Origin: an uncultured Chitinophagaceae bacterium
GTDB taxonomy: Bacteria; Bacteroidota; Bacteroidia; Chitinophagales; Chitinophagaceae
Assembly: GCA_903832075.1 (NCBI GenBank)
Contig: CAILAF010000138.1
Span: 1 to 8,420, forward strand
Length of the DNA: 8,420 nucleotides
Reading direction: 5' to 3'
Shown: in pieces, positions 1-5,678 of the stretch
Numbering within the stretch: position 1 is the first letter of the stretch
Layout: every line of letters begins with the position of its first letter
The notes under the pieces: model-generated
Seen by the model: only the letters and a program-made list of their open reading frames with translations
Told to the model about the DNA's origin: nothing
Database searches by the model: none
Made by a program: the position numbers and the translations under genes

Positions 1-1
1 A

Positions 2-913
2 ACCTTTATCATTTAATAATGGTTTTGGAAATGTACTTTGTTTATCGTCGAAGATAACATTGGCAAAGGGATTGCTGAGATAAGTCCATTTTCCATTTAT
101 CCATCTAAATCCTTCAAAGTCTCCTTCAGGTATTAATGTGGCTTTATTTTTTGGGTCATTACCATCACTTGTTAAACGATTAAAAATAATGGCATCATAT
201 CTTGCATCATAATTCAATCTTACACCGCCATCTCTTTTATATTCCAAAGAAAAACGATAAACAGGTTGCTTGGGTTTTATTTCATCATTGTTATAAACAA
301 ATAATTTTCCGCCAAATTGAGGATTACCATTATCATCAAACGTTAAAATATCTATCCATTTTTTATTGGTGGTAGCATTGTTCTCATCACTACCAATTAA
401 AGTGTAATACTTTTTATTATTAAAAGTTTTTAAAATTATTTTATAATAAATAGCACCGATCCAATGTTTCGCATCACGAACAGAATCGTTTGGAGCAGTT
501 GTAAAATCAGAAGCATCGAATAAAGGAAATAGTTTTAAAGAACCATCGGCAGTATTCATTTGTATGGCGCCACGTTGCCTGTAATATTCATAATCTTTCA
601 TCACCTGCCAAGTATAAATTCTAAAACTGCTATCAGGTGCCAATAATTTAGAAATGGTTTTAATAGAATCGAAAGGATAATAAATAGAGTAAGGAACTTT
701 TAAAGCTTTTACAAAACCGCGAATAAAAACACTGTCAGCATAAAAACGATCTAACCATTCATTTGCATTAACAATACTGTCTGCTGCACCTTTAATAGAA
801 ATTTCAATCTCTTGTAATTGACGCAAATTATTTGCAGAAATGTTTTGCGAAAAATCATTTAAAGAAATAATTAAACAAACTGCAATAAAAAATATTTTCA
901 TAAAAGATTTCAT
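2..913 (-). CDS. Secreted protein of unknown function, C-terminus beyond the left edge
   Basis: This reading frame is open for 304 codons from the ATG at 913 to the left edge with no stop, so the C-terminus is missing. The N-terminus (MKSFMKIFFIAVCLIISLND then FSQ) is a clear signal peptide: lysines, a hydrophobic stretch at about residues 7-18, and a cleavage site near FSQ, a common ending in Bacteroidota exported proteins. There is no lipobox cysteine at the cleavage point, so a periplasmic or outer-surface soluble protein is more likely than a lipoprotein. The mature part is rich in aromatic residues, Asp and Asn, and appears beta-rich, with no membrane segments. I do not recognise the family and see no catalytic motif. 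A second in-frame ATG at 901 (MKIFFIAVC) keeps the signal peptide and fits the upstream promoter candidate better. The gene lies 62 bases after gmhB on the same strand and may be its own transcription unit. Confidence 0.85.
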   Translation of the reverse strand, partial: MKSFMKIFFIAVCLIISLNDFSQNISANNLRQLQEIEISIKGAADSIVNANEWLDRFYADSVFIRGFVKALKVPYSIYYPFDSIKTISKLLAPDSSFRIYTWQVMKDYEYYRQRGAIQMNTADGSLKLFPLFDASDFTTAPNDSVRDAKHWIGAIYYKIILKTFNNKKYYTLIGSDENNATTNKKWIDILTFDDNGNPQFGGKLFVYNNDEIKPKQPVYRFSLEYKRDGGVRLNYDARYDAIIFNRLTSDGNDPKNKATLIPEGDFEGFRWINGKWTYLSNPFANVIFDDKQSTFPKPLLNDKG

Positions 914-918
914 GACAA

Positions 919-950
919 CTAAGTTACAATGCATTATTGGCTGTAACAAA
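919..950 (-). promoter_or_regulatory. Candidate Bacteroidota sigma-A promoter for the secreted protein
   Basis: On the minus strand a TTTG (947-950) is followed after exactly 20 bases by TAACTTAG (919-926). This resembles the Bacteroidota housekeeping consensus TTTG, 19-21 bases, TAnnTTTG, with one mismatch in the -7 box. The -7 box ends only 5 bases before the ATG at 913, so transcription would begin at or just before that ATG. That means a nearly leaderless message, or true initiation at the second ATG (901). It lies in the 62-base gap after gmhB. The match was made by eye and the consensus is short. Confidence 0.4.
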
Positions 951-975
951 GGATGGTGAAAAGAAAAGTTATTTT

Positions 976-1530
976 TTATGATTTTGTTAAAGCATCTGCA
1001 AACTCTGCCAAGCTGTTAAAACGAAGATCAGTAAACGAATTTGGATAAGGTGTTTCGGGATTTGTTGTTGCAACAAAAACAGTTTTCATACCTGCATTTC
1101 TTCCAAATTGCATATCACTTAATTTATTGCCAACCATAATACTTTTAGAAAGATCAATAGAAGGAAAATCTTTCTTTGCCTGAAAAGCCATACCGGGATT
1201 GGGTTTTCTGTTAGGAGAGGAGTCTTCTAAATCGGAACAGAAATATATTTTATGTATTTTACCTCCTGCTGATTGTATCGTGTTCACCATTTTTGAATGA
1301 ATACCATTTAAATCATCTAAACTCATTAAACCTTTGCCAACTCCTTTTTGATTGGTAACCACAACAATAATGTGAAACAGTTTTTCAAGCTTAACAATTG
1401 CATCAACAACACCCTCTAAAAAAATAAATTCATTGGCATTAAAAATATAACTGTCTTTAATATCTCTGTTAATAACACCATCACGATCTAAAAATAAAGT
1501 CCAGCTTTTATCTATTTCTTTTAAGTTCAT
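976..1530 (-). CDS. gmhB: D-glycero-D-manno-heptose 1,7-bisphosphate phosphatase (GmhB-like HAD-IIIA hydrolase)
   Basis: This 184-residue cytoplasmic HAD phosphatase probably removes the 7-phosphate from heptose 1,7-bisphosphate, the step between the HddA kinase and the HddC nucleotidyltransferase. HAD motif I is FLDRDGV (residues 13-19, nucleophile Asp15 and acid/base Asp17), motif II is TNQ (59-61), and the motif III lysine lies in RKPNPGM (Lys109). Two departures stand out. Classical GmhB has a Cys-His-Cys-Cys zinc loop before the RKP motif; here only Cys98 remains in a short loop (CSDLEDSSPN). Motif IV reads VGNKLSD, with Asn135 where E. coli-type enzymes have Asp in GDK, leaving Asp139. 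The ATG at 1530 is the only good start, because an in-frame stop lies 24 bases upstream inside a repeat. The gene is 51 bases after hddC and is last in the heptose set. Substrate is inferred from neighbours; a histidinol-phosphatase-like role is less likely. Confidence 0.85.
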   Translation of the reverse strand: MNLKEIDKSWTLFLDRDGVINRDIKDSYIFNANEFIFLEGVVDAIVKLEKLFHIIVVVTNQKGVGKGLMSLDDLNGIHSKMVNTIQSAGGKIHKIYFCSDLEDSSPNRKPNPGMAFQAKKDFPSIDLSKSIMVGNKLSDMQFGRNAGMKTVFVATTNPETPYPNSFTDLRFNSLAEFADALTKS

Positions 1531-1531
1531 T

Positions 1532-1559
1532 ACACGAATTTTTTCGAATTACACGAATT
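1532..1559 (+). repeat. Short tandem repeat of ACACGAATT units between hddC and gmhB
   Basis: The plus strand shows ACACGAATT (1532-1540), a degenerate TTTTCGAATT (1541-1550) and ACACGAATT (1551-1559), three units of 9-10 bases. The array directly abuts the gmhB start codon and fills more than half of the 51-base gap after hddC. The unit has the same length and the same leading ACAC as the ACACWGATR units around the GxxExxY gene at 5237-5263 and 5652-5678. It could be a solo end of a similar element; this is inference. Confidence 0.6.
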
Positions 1560-1581
1560 GGAAAACATTTTTTCTTTCCTG

Positions 1582-2340
1582 TCATCTAAATTCTGTCATC
1601 AATTCTTTTTGAGCACGAAGATAATCTTCCGGAATGCCTATATCAATAAAATATTCATCTTGTACAATACCAATCATTTTTTTTGATAAATAAAATTTTT
1701 CAAGATAATCTTTTTCAAAAGAAAACTTTGCAGGCAATGATAAATTTAAAAATGATTTTACATTCAAAGCATAAACACCGCCATTAATTAAACCGCTTTG
1801 ATAAAATTGTTTTTCTTTAAATGAAATGATTTGATTGTGTTGATTCAATTCAACAACACCATATCTGTCAAAATTATTCATTGGTTTTAAACATAAAGTA
1901 CAATCAGCATTGGATTGTTCATGAGTTGTAGAAAGCTTATCCAGATTGATTTTGAATAGAGTATCACCATTAGTAATAACAACATTTTTTTCTGTTGCTT
2001 TTAAGCAAGCTAATTGAATGGCACCACCTGTTCCTAATGGTTCTTCTTCGATTGAATATTGAATATTTAAAAAGGAATATTGTTGATTGATGTATTCAAT
2101 GATTGCTTCGCTTTTATAACCAAGTGATAAAATAAATTTATTGATTCCTTGTTTTTGTAAATGATCAATCACATAAGCAATGAATGGTTTTCCATTTACA
2201 GGAGCCATACATTTTGGAAGATCAGGAACAGCAGTTCGTAATCTTGTACCAAGTCCACCTGCTAAAATAATAGCCTCAAAACCCACGGCCCCTAAAGGGG
2301 AGTTTTGATACACACTCATTTTAATTGAGGCTTCACTCAT
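1582..2340 (-). CDS. hddC: D-glycero-alpha-D-manno-heptose 1-phosphate guanylyltransferase (HddC-like nucleotidyltransferase)
   Basis: This cytoplasmic nucleotidyltransferase of the RfbA/GlmU-like GT-A fold probably joins GTP and heptose 1-phosphate to give GDP-D-glycero-alpha-D-manno-heptose. The nucleotide-binding signature LAGGLGTRLR lies at residues 26-35, PKCMAP at 42-47, the sugar-nucleotide loop EEEPLGTGGA at 98-107, the metal-binding NGDT at 124-127 and FIDIGIPEDY at 231-240. At 252 residues it is slightly longer than usual because the core normally begins at the EAIILAGG position (residue 22). The first 21 residues are encoded by a duplicated start region and a CCCCTTTAGGGG palindromic repeat. 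Starts at 2340 (MSEASIK) and 2319 (MSVYQNS) are both preceded by the same AATTAAA, so the true start is uncertain. It lies 42 bases after gmhA. GTP rather than CTP or dTTP is inferred from the neighbouring HddA-type kinase. Confidence 0.85.
   Translation of the reverse strand: MSEASIKMSVYQNSPLGAVGFEAIILAGGLGTRLRTAVPDLPKCMAPVNGKPFIAYVIDHLQKQGINKFILSLGYKSEAIIEYINQQYSFLNIQYSIEEEPLGTGGAIQLACLKATEKNVVITNGDTLFKINLDKLSTTHEQSNADCTLCLKPMNNFDRYGVVELNQHNQIISFKEKQFYQSGLINGGVYALNVKSFLNLSLPAKFSFEKDYLEKFYLSKKMIGIVQDEYFIDIGIPEDYLRAQKELMTEFR
2281..2305 (-). repeat. Palindromic CCCCTTTAGGGG repeat inside the 5' end of hddC
   Basis: Positions 2289-2301 read, on the minus strand, TCCCCTTTAGGGG, followed by a second G run (GTGGG). 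The same 13 bases occur in inverted orientation at 2377-2389. Each copy can fold on itself (CCCC and GGGG around a 4-base loop), and the two copies can pair with one another. This copy is translated and gives part of the N-terminal extension of HddC (SPLGAVG). Confidence 0.65.
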
Positions 2341-2347
2341 TTTAATT
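2313..2347 (-). repeat. 14-bp direct duplication covering two possible hddC start sites
   Basis: The 14 bases CACTCATTTTAATT occur at 2313-2326 and again at 2334-2347, exactly 21 bases (seven codons) apart. On the coding strand each copy reads AATTAAAATGAGTG, so both carry the same upstream context, the same ATG and the same next codon in frame. One copy looks like a duplication of the translation start. Confidence 0.75.
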
Positions 2348-2374
2348 TTTAATATTATTATGGAAACATACTTA

Positions 2375-2399
2375 ATTCCCCTTTAGGGGTTAGGGGTAA
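2375..2399 (+). repeat. Palindromic CCCCTTTAGGGG repeat overlapping the gmhA stop codon
   Basis: The plus strand reads TCCCCTTTAGGGG (2377-2389) followed by TTAGGGGT. It is the inverted partner of the copy at 2289-2301, with a 75-base space that contains both candidate hddC starts. The gmhA stop codon (2383-2385) lies in the loop of the palindrome, and the last residues of GmhA (TPNP) are encoded by the G/C-rich part of the repeat. Confidence 0.65.
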
Positions 2400-2967
2400 A
2401 AACTTTTTCTTCCACCAACTGACAAATAATATGCCCCAACATAATATGGCTTTCTTGTATTCTTGGTGTATCGTTTGAAGGAACATTAAATAAATAATCA
2501 CTTGCTTCTTTCATTTTACCTCCGCTTGCTCCTGTAAAACCAATTGTTATAATTCCTTTTTCTTTTGCAACTTCAAATGCTTTTAAAATATTTTTTGAAT
2601 TGCCAGAAGTACTTAAACCAATCAATACATCTCCTTTTGCACCAATGCCATCTACTAATCTTGCATAAATAACATCATAACTATAATCATTTGCAACGGC
2701 AGTTAAATAAGAGGTGTTGCAATGCAAAGCTTCAGCAGGCAAGGCTTTGCGGTCTTTATAAAATCTTCCACTAAATTCAGCAGCTAAATGTTGAGCATCA
2801 GCAGCACTTCCTCCATTACCACAAAACAAAACTTTATTTCCATTTTTAAATGCAGATGAAATAACATCAATTACTTCAACTAATTTTTGTTGCATGGTAT
2901 CATCATTCAACAATTGTTGTTTAGTTTCAATAGATGCTGCAATTATTTTTTTTATTTGTTCGCTCAT
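2383..2967 (-). CDS. gmhA: Sedoheptulose 7-phosphate isomerase
   Basis: GmhA is a cytoplasmic SIS-domain isomerase that converts sedoheptulose 7-phosphate to D-glycero-D-manno-heptose 7-phosphate, the first step of the pathway. At 194 residues it matches the family length. The signature GNGGSAADAQHLAAEF lies at residues 50-65, the phosphate-binding STSGNSKN at 119-126 and RIQESHIMLGH at 169-179. His60, Glu64, Gln171 and His179 fall at the spacing of the family's metal and catalytic residues (E. coli numbering His61, Glu65, Gln172, His180), so the enzyme should be active. The ATG at 2967 gives the usual N-terminal helix. The C-terminal TPNP just before the stop is encoded by an inverted repeat and is probably a non-native tail. 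The gene starts 21 bases after hddA and ends 42 bases before hddC, consistent with one operon. Confidence 0.95.
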   Translation of the reverse strand: MSEQIKKIIAASIETKQQLLNDDTMQQKLVEVIDVISSAFKNGNKVLFCGNGGSAADAQHLAAEFSGRFYKDRKALPAEALHCNTSYLTAVANDYSYDVIYARLVDGIGAKGDVLIGLSTSGNSKNILKAFEVAKEKGIITIGFTGASGGKMKEASDYLFNVPSNDTPRIQESHIMLGHIICQLVEEKVFTPNP

Positions 2968-2988
2968 AAAAATTATTCAAAATTTAAA

Positions 2989-4014
2989 TTATAAACTGGT
3001 CCATGTGGTTAAACCATGTTGCGTAAACTGGTAATTTTTTATTTCTCCACCAAAAGTATTTAATGTTTCTATTACTTTAAAACGTGTATCATTTGGACAA
3101 TAAAATGTCATAAACCCACCACCACCAGCACCGCTTATTTTTCCACCGGTTGCACCGGCTTTTTTTGCAGCATCATATATTTTTTCAATTAACTTATTTG
3201 AAATATTATGCGCCATATTTCTTTTTTGAATAAATCCATAATCCAATATTTCTCCAAACTCATTTAATCTTCCTTTCAATAAAGCTTCTTTCATCATTTT
3301 GGCTTGTTCTTTTAAATGATGCATGGCTTCAATACTTTTTTCATTTCCTTGAATTACATTTTTTTGTTGCTCTTTAATGATCGTTGCACTTTCTCTGCTC
3401 ATTGAAGTGTAATATAAAATCAAATTGTTTTCCAGTTCATTCAAATATTCCGGGCGAACGTGTAATGGATTTACAATTACTTTATCATCAGCATAAAATT
3501 CCATAAAGTTAACGCCACCAAATGTTGCGGCATATTGATCTTGTTTACCACCAGCTAATTGTAGATCATTTCTTTCAATATCAAAAGCATAATGGGCAAT
3601 ATCATAATCGCCGAAAGGAAGTTTCAACATCTCTACAAAAGCTCCAATAATGGCAACCACTAATGTTGATGATGTTCCTAATCCACTTCCTGATGGTGCA
3701 TCAACAAAAGTTGAAAGTTTAAAATTAATTTTTGGCAAATCATAATCTCTTTGAATTCTGTTATAGACTCCTTTTATCAAATCTAATTTTCCATCAAAAG
3801 GCAATTGTTTATTCCATGCAAAATGTTGTTCTTCATTCTTATCTAATGAATGAATGATAATTTTATTTTCCTCAATTGGTTCAATAGAAGCATGTGCGTA
3901 TAAAGAGATGGTAGCATTTAAAATAGCACCGCCAAACTGATCGCTATAAGGACTTACATCAGTTCCGCCTCCGGCTAAACCTAATCTTAATGGAGCTTTA
4001 CTTCTGTAAATCAT
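2989..4014 (-). CDS. hddA: D-glycero-alpha-D-manno-heptose 7-phosphate kinase (GHMP family, HddA-like)
   Basis: This 341-residue GHMP kinase probably phosphorylates heptose 7-phosphate at C-1 to give the alpha-1,7-bisphosphate. It is the kinase of the GDP-heptose branch and is unrelated to the HldE/RfaE kinase of the ADP-heptose branch. The N-terminal substrate loop APLRLGLAGGGTDV is at residues 7-20, the ATP-binding PSGSGLGTSS at 107-116, GGKQDQYAATFGG at 155-167 and the C-terminal GGKISGAGGGGF at 290-301. All three GHMP motifs look intact and the length is that of HddA proteins. The ATG at 4014 places the APLR motif at its usual distance from the N-terminus. It precedes gmhA by 21 bases and follows the GT4 gene after 89 bases. 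A fucose/galactose-type GHMP kinase would look similar, but the gmhA, gmhB and hddC neighbours favour heptose. Confidence 0.92.
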   Translation of the reverse strand: MIYRSKAPLRLGLAGGGTDVSPYSDQFGGAILNATISLYAHASIEPIEENKIIIHSLDKNEEQHFAWNKQLPFDGKLDLIKGVYNRIQRDYDLPKINFKLSTFVDAPSGSGLGTSSTLVVAIIGAFVEMLKLPFGDYDIAHYAFDIERNDLQLAGGKQDQYAATFGGVNFMEFYADDKVIVNPLHVRPEYLNELENNLILYYTSMSRESATIIKEQQKNVIQGNEKSIEAMHHLKEQAKMMKEALLKGRLNEFGEILDYGFIQKRNMAHNISNKLIEKIYDAAKKAGATGGKISGAGGGGFMTFYCPNDTRFKVIETLNTFGGEIKNYQFTQHGLTTWTSL

Positions 4015-4048
4015 TTTAAATTTTTATTACCAGCTTTAGTATTTTATG

Positions 4049-4097
4049 GCATCATCGTTGCGTCGCACTCTTGTACAACAACTCATCATTCATCATT
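4049..4097 (-). repeat. Palindrome-rich intergenic segment between the GT4 gene and hddA
   Basis: The 89-base gap holds a relatively GC-rich island in otherwise AT-rich DNA. It contains TGCGTCGCA (4059-4067, a palindrome around one central base), TTGTACAA (4071-4078, a perfect palindrome) and two tandem CATCATT units (4084-4097). No promoter match and no stem followed by a T-run terminator is convincing. The composition suggests a dispersed intergenic repeat, but only one copy is present in this window. Confidence 0.4.
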
Positions 4098-4103
4098 CAA
4101 AAT

Positions 4104-5249
4104 TTATAATTCCACTATTGTATCTACTAAAATATTCCAACTGTATTTCTTTTTTTCTTCACGAAGATGAGGCAAAAAATAATCTTCGCCTAATTGATAC
4201 AATTCTTCAATCTTTTGAGCAATAGAAATTGCATTTGGTTCTGCAATCAATCCTACTTTTTTATCCGGAACTAAATCTGCTAATCCGCCTACATTCGTTA
4301 CCAACATTGGTTTTTCGAAATGATAGGCAAGTGGTGTAACACCGCTTTGTGTTGCATGACGATAAGGTTGAATAACAAAATCAGCAGCACTTAAATAATA
4401 TTTCACTTCGCTGTCTGCAATAAAATCTGTTCTTAAAATTAAGTTGCCTTTTATTTGTAATGTTTCAATTAAATCATCATACATTTTTCTATTTTCATAG
4501 AATTCTCCGGCAATTAATAATTTAATGTCTGATGTTTGAGAATTCTCTTTAAGTGTTTTTATTGCTTCCAATAAAATATCCAATCCTTTATATTTTCTTA
4601 TAAAGCCAAAGAATAAAATAATCTTATCATCAATATTTAGTCCTAAATGTTTTCTTGCATCTTGTTTTGATAAGGCTTCTCCAAAATTATCATACAAAGG
4701 ATGAACAATTTTTACAGCAGGTTTTGTTGAAATGTTTTTTAAATCGCTCATCACTTTATCGCTCATGGTTATAAATGCATCAATTGGTTTAATAAAATAT
4801 TTGGTAAAAGCAACATCGCCAATTCGTTTTTCGTGCGGCACAATATTATCGGCAATGCAAACAATCTTGGTGAATTTATTTCTTTTTACAATCCTTAAAA
4901 TTGTTCCCAAACATGGTCCCATAAAAGGCAACCAATATCTCACAACAATAATATTTGGTTTTAAATTTTTTAATTCGTTTCCAATTTTTATCCAGTTAAA
5001 TGGATTGATAGAGTTAATGCAAACTTTTATAGAAAGTCCTGCCGGTGCAGGTTCTGTTGAATATTGTGTTGTTCCAGGAAATAAAAAACTGGGGTATTGT
5101 AAAGAAAAAGTATAAATAGTTGTGTCGAAACCTTGCAGAATAAATTGTTTGGCCAATCTTTCATTAAATGAAGCGATTCCACCACCGCGAAAAGGAAAGG
5201 CAGAACCAAGGATGATAACTTTTTGATTTGATGGGAACACTGATGACAC
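4104..5249 (-). CDS. GT4-family glycosyltransferase (GT-B fold)
   Basis: A cytoplasmic or membrane-peripheral glycosyltransferase of the GT1/GT4 superfamily, 381 residues, which would add a sugar from a nucleotide donor to a growing surface glycan. The N-terminal Rossmann-like domain begins KVIILGSAFPFRGGGIASFNE (broken here as residues 10-20 and 21-30) with a glycine-rich acceptor loop. The C-terminal domain has FFGFIRKYKGLDILL (213-227), typical of the phosphate-binding Arg/Lys region, and SAADFVIQPY (287-296) with QSGVTPLAYHFEKP (301-314) in place of the classical E-x7-E segment, then TNVGGLADLV (318-327). No ATG lies near the start. The best starts are GTG at 5249 or GTG at 5240, both within the repeat beside the GxxExxY gene, so the original start may have been displaced. 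The neighbouring GDP-heptose genes make heptose a possible donor, but the sequence does not show it. Confidence 0.88.
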   Translation of the reverse strand: MSSVFPSNQKVIILGSAFPFRGGGIASFNERLAKQFILQGFDTTIYTFSLQYPSFLFPGTTQYSTEPAPAGLSIKVCINSINPFNWIKIGNELKNLKPNIIVVRYWLPFMGPCLGTILRIVKRNKFTKIVCIADNIVPHEKRIGDVAFTKYFIKPIDAFITMSDKVMSDLKNISTKPAVKIVHPLYDNFGEALSKQDARKHLGLNIDDKIILFFGFIRKYKGLDILLEAIKTLKENSQTSDIKLLIAGEFYENRKMYDDLIETLQIKGNLILRTDFIADSEVKYYLSAADFVIQPYRHATQSGVTPLAYHFEKPMLVTNVGGLADLVPDKKVGLIAEPNAISIAQKIEELYQLGEDYFLPHLREEKKKYSWNILVDTIVEL

Positions 5250-5263
5250 AGATAAAACAGATT
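5237..5263 (+). repeat. Left array of three 9-bp units beside the GxxExxY gene
   Basis: Three contiguous 9-base units, ACACTGATG (5237-5245), ACACAGATA (5246-5254) and AAACAGATT (5255-5263), share the pattern ACACWGAT plus one base. The array overlaps the proposed GTG start codons of the GT4 gene at 5249 and 5240. Confidence 0.65.
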
Positions 5264-5323
5264 TTATTTAAAATTATTGGTGAATATTTTTCTTTTGAAT
5301 TCAGGCTTTTTGCCAAAATTTAA

Positions 5324-5641
5324 TTATAAACCTACTTCAATATTAGTTGCTTTTAAATAATTATAAAGTTGAGGTTCATGTTCTTTAGCAATATTTTCTG
5401 CAGCTTTTAGTTCAATTAGTATTTTATCTTCAACAAATAAATCAGCAAAGTAATTGCCAACAATTAATTCATCATAGAATACCGGAATTGAAAATTGTTG
5501 CTTACATTTTATACCATTTTTATTTAGTTCAATCAGCAATGCATTTTCATAAACTTTTTCAAGAAACCCGAAACCAAGTGTATTGTAAACTGTATAAAAA
5601 CATTTTAAAATTATTTCGGTTGTTTCTTCGTGTAAAAGCAT
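5324..5641 (-). CDS. GxxExxY protein (PDDEXK-like), apparently truncated by a premature stop
   Basis: A 105-residue member of the GxxExxY family, with the name-giving motif GFLEKVY at residues 25-31. Its PDDEXK-nuclease-like core is visible as Asp67 (YFADLF) and Glu77-x-Lys79 (LIELKA), followed by the helix with Gln91 (EPQLYNYL). The family has been linked to the PDDEXK nuclease fold, but its cellular role is not established as far as I know. Family members normally end with a segment of the form GLLxNFG...FKR. Here GL is followed by TAA (5324-5326), and the same frame continues L-N-F-G-K-K-P-E-F-K-R-K-I-F-T-N-N-F-K to a second TAA at 5264. A single base change (TTA to TAA) would explain this; without it the protein would be 125 residues, the usual length. 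It may be a decaying gene or a shortened but functional one. It sits between inverted 9-base repeat arrays and between two glycosyltransferase genes. Confidence 0.85.
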   Translation of the reverse strand: MLLHEETTEIILKCFYTVYNTLGFGFLEKVYENALLIELNKNGIKCKQQFSIPVFYDELIVGNYFADLFVEDKILIELKAAENIAKEHEPQLYNYLKATNIEVGL

Positions 5642-5651
5642 AAAAAAAATT

Positions 5652-5678
5652 TATCAGTTACATCAGTGTTATCTTTGT
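5652..5678 (-). repeat. Right array of three 9-bp units beside the GxxExxY gene
   Basis: On the minus strand three contiguous 9-base units occur: ACAAAGATA (5670-5678), ACACTGATG (5661-5669) and TAACTGATA (5652-5660). The middle unit is identical to the first unit of the left array, in opposite orientation. It ends 10 bases upstream of the GxxExxY ATG and lies just after the GT2 stop codon. Confidence 0.65.

Noticed and set aside
1532..1559. CRISPR-like array
   Set aside because: The units are 9-10 bases and contiguous, without spacers, and no cas gene is present.
1540..1575. Tiny open frame starting with ATG upstream of gmhB on the minus strand
   Set aside because: It has about 12 codons derived from the ACACGAATT repeat and ends in the repeat; nothing supports its translation.
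2281..2399. Rho-independent terminator between gmhA and hddC
   Set aside because: The GC stems are only 4 bases with no T-run after them in the transcript, and the element lies within coding ends of an apparent operon.
4732..5115. Plus-strand open frame of 127 codons opposite the GT4 gene
   Set aside because: It is the complement of a well-supported glycosyltransferase, has no recognisable motif and no neighbours on that strand.
5324..5326. Programmed stop-codon readthrough in the GxxExxY gene
   Set aside because: The codon is TAA, the strongest stop, with no visible recoding structure; a simple nonsense mutation is more economical.
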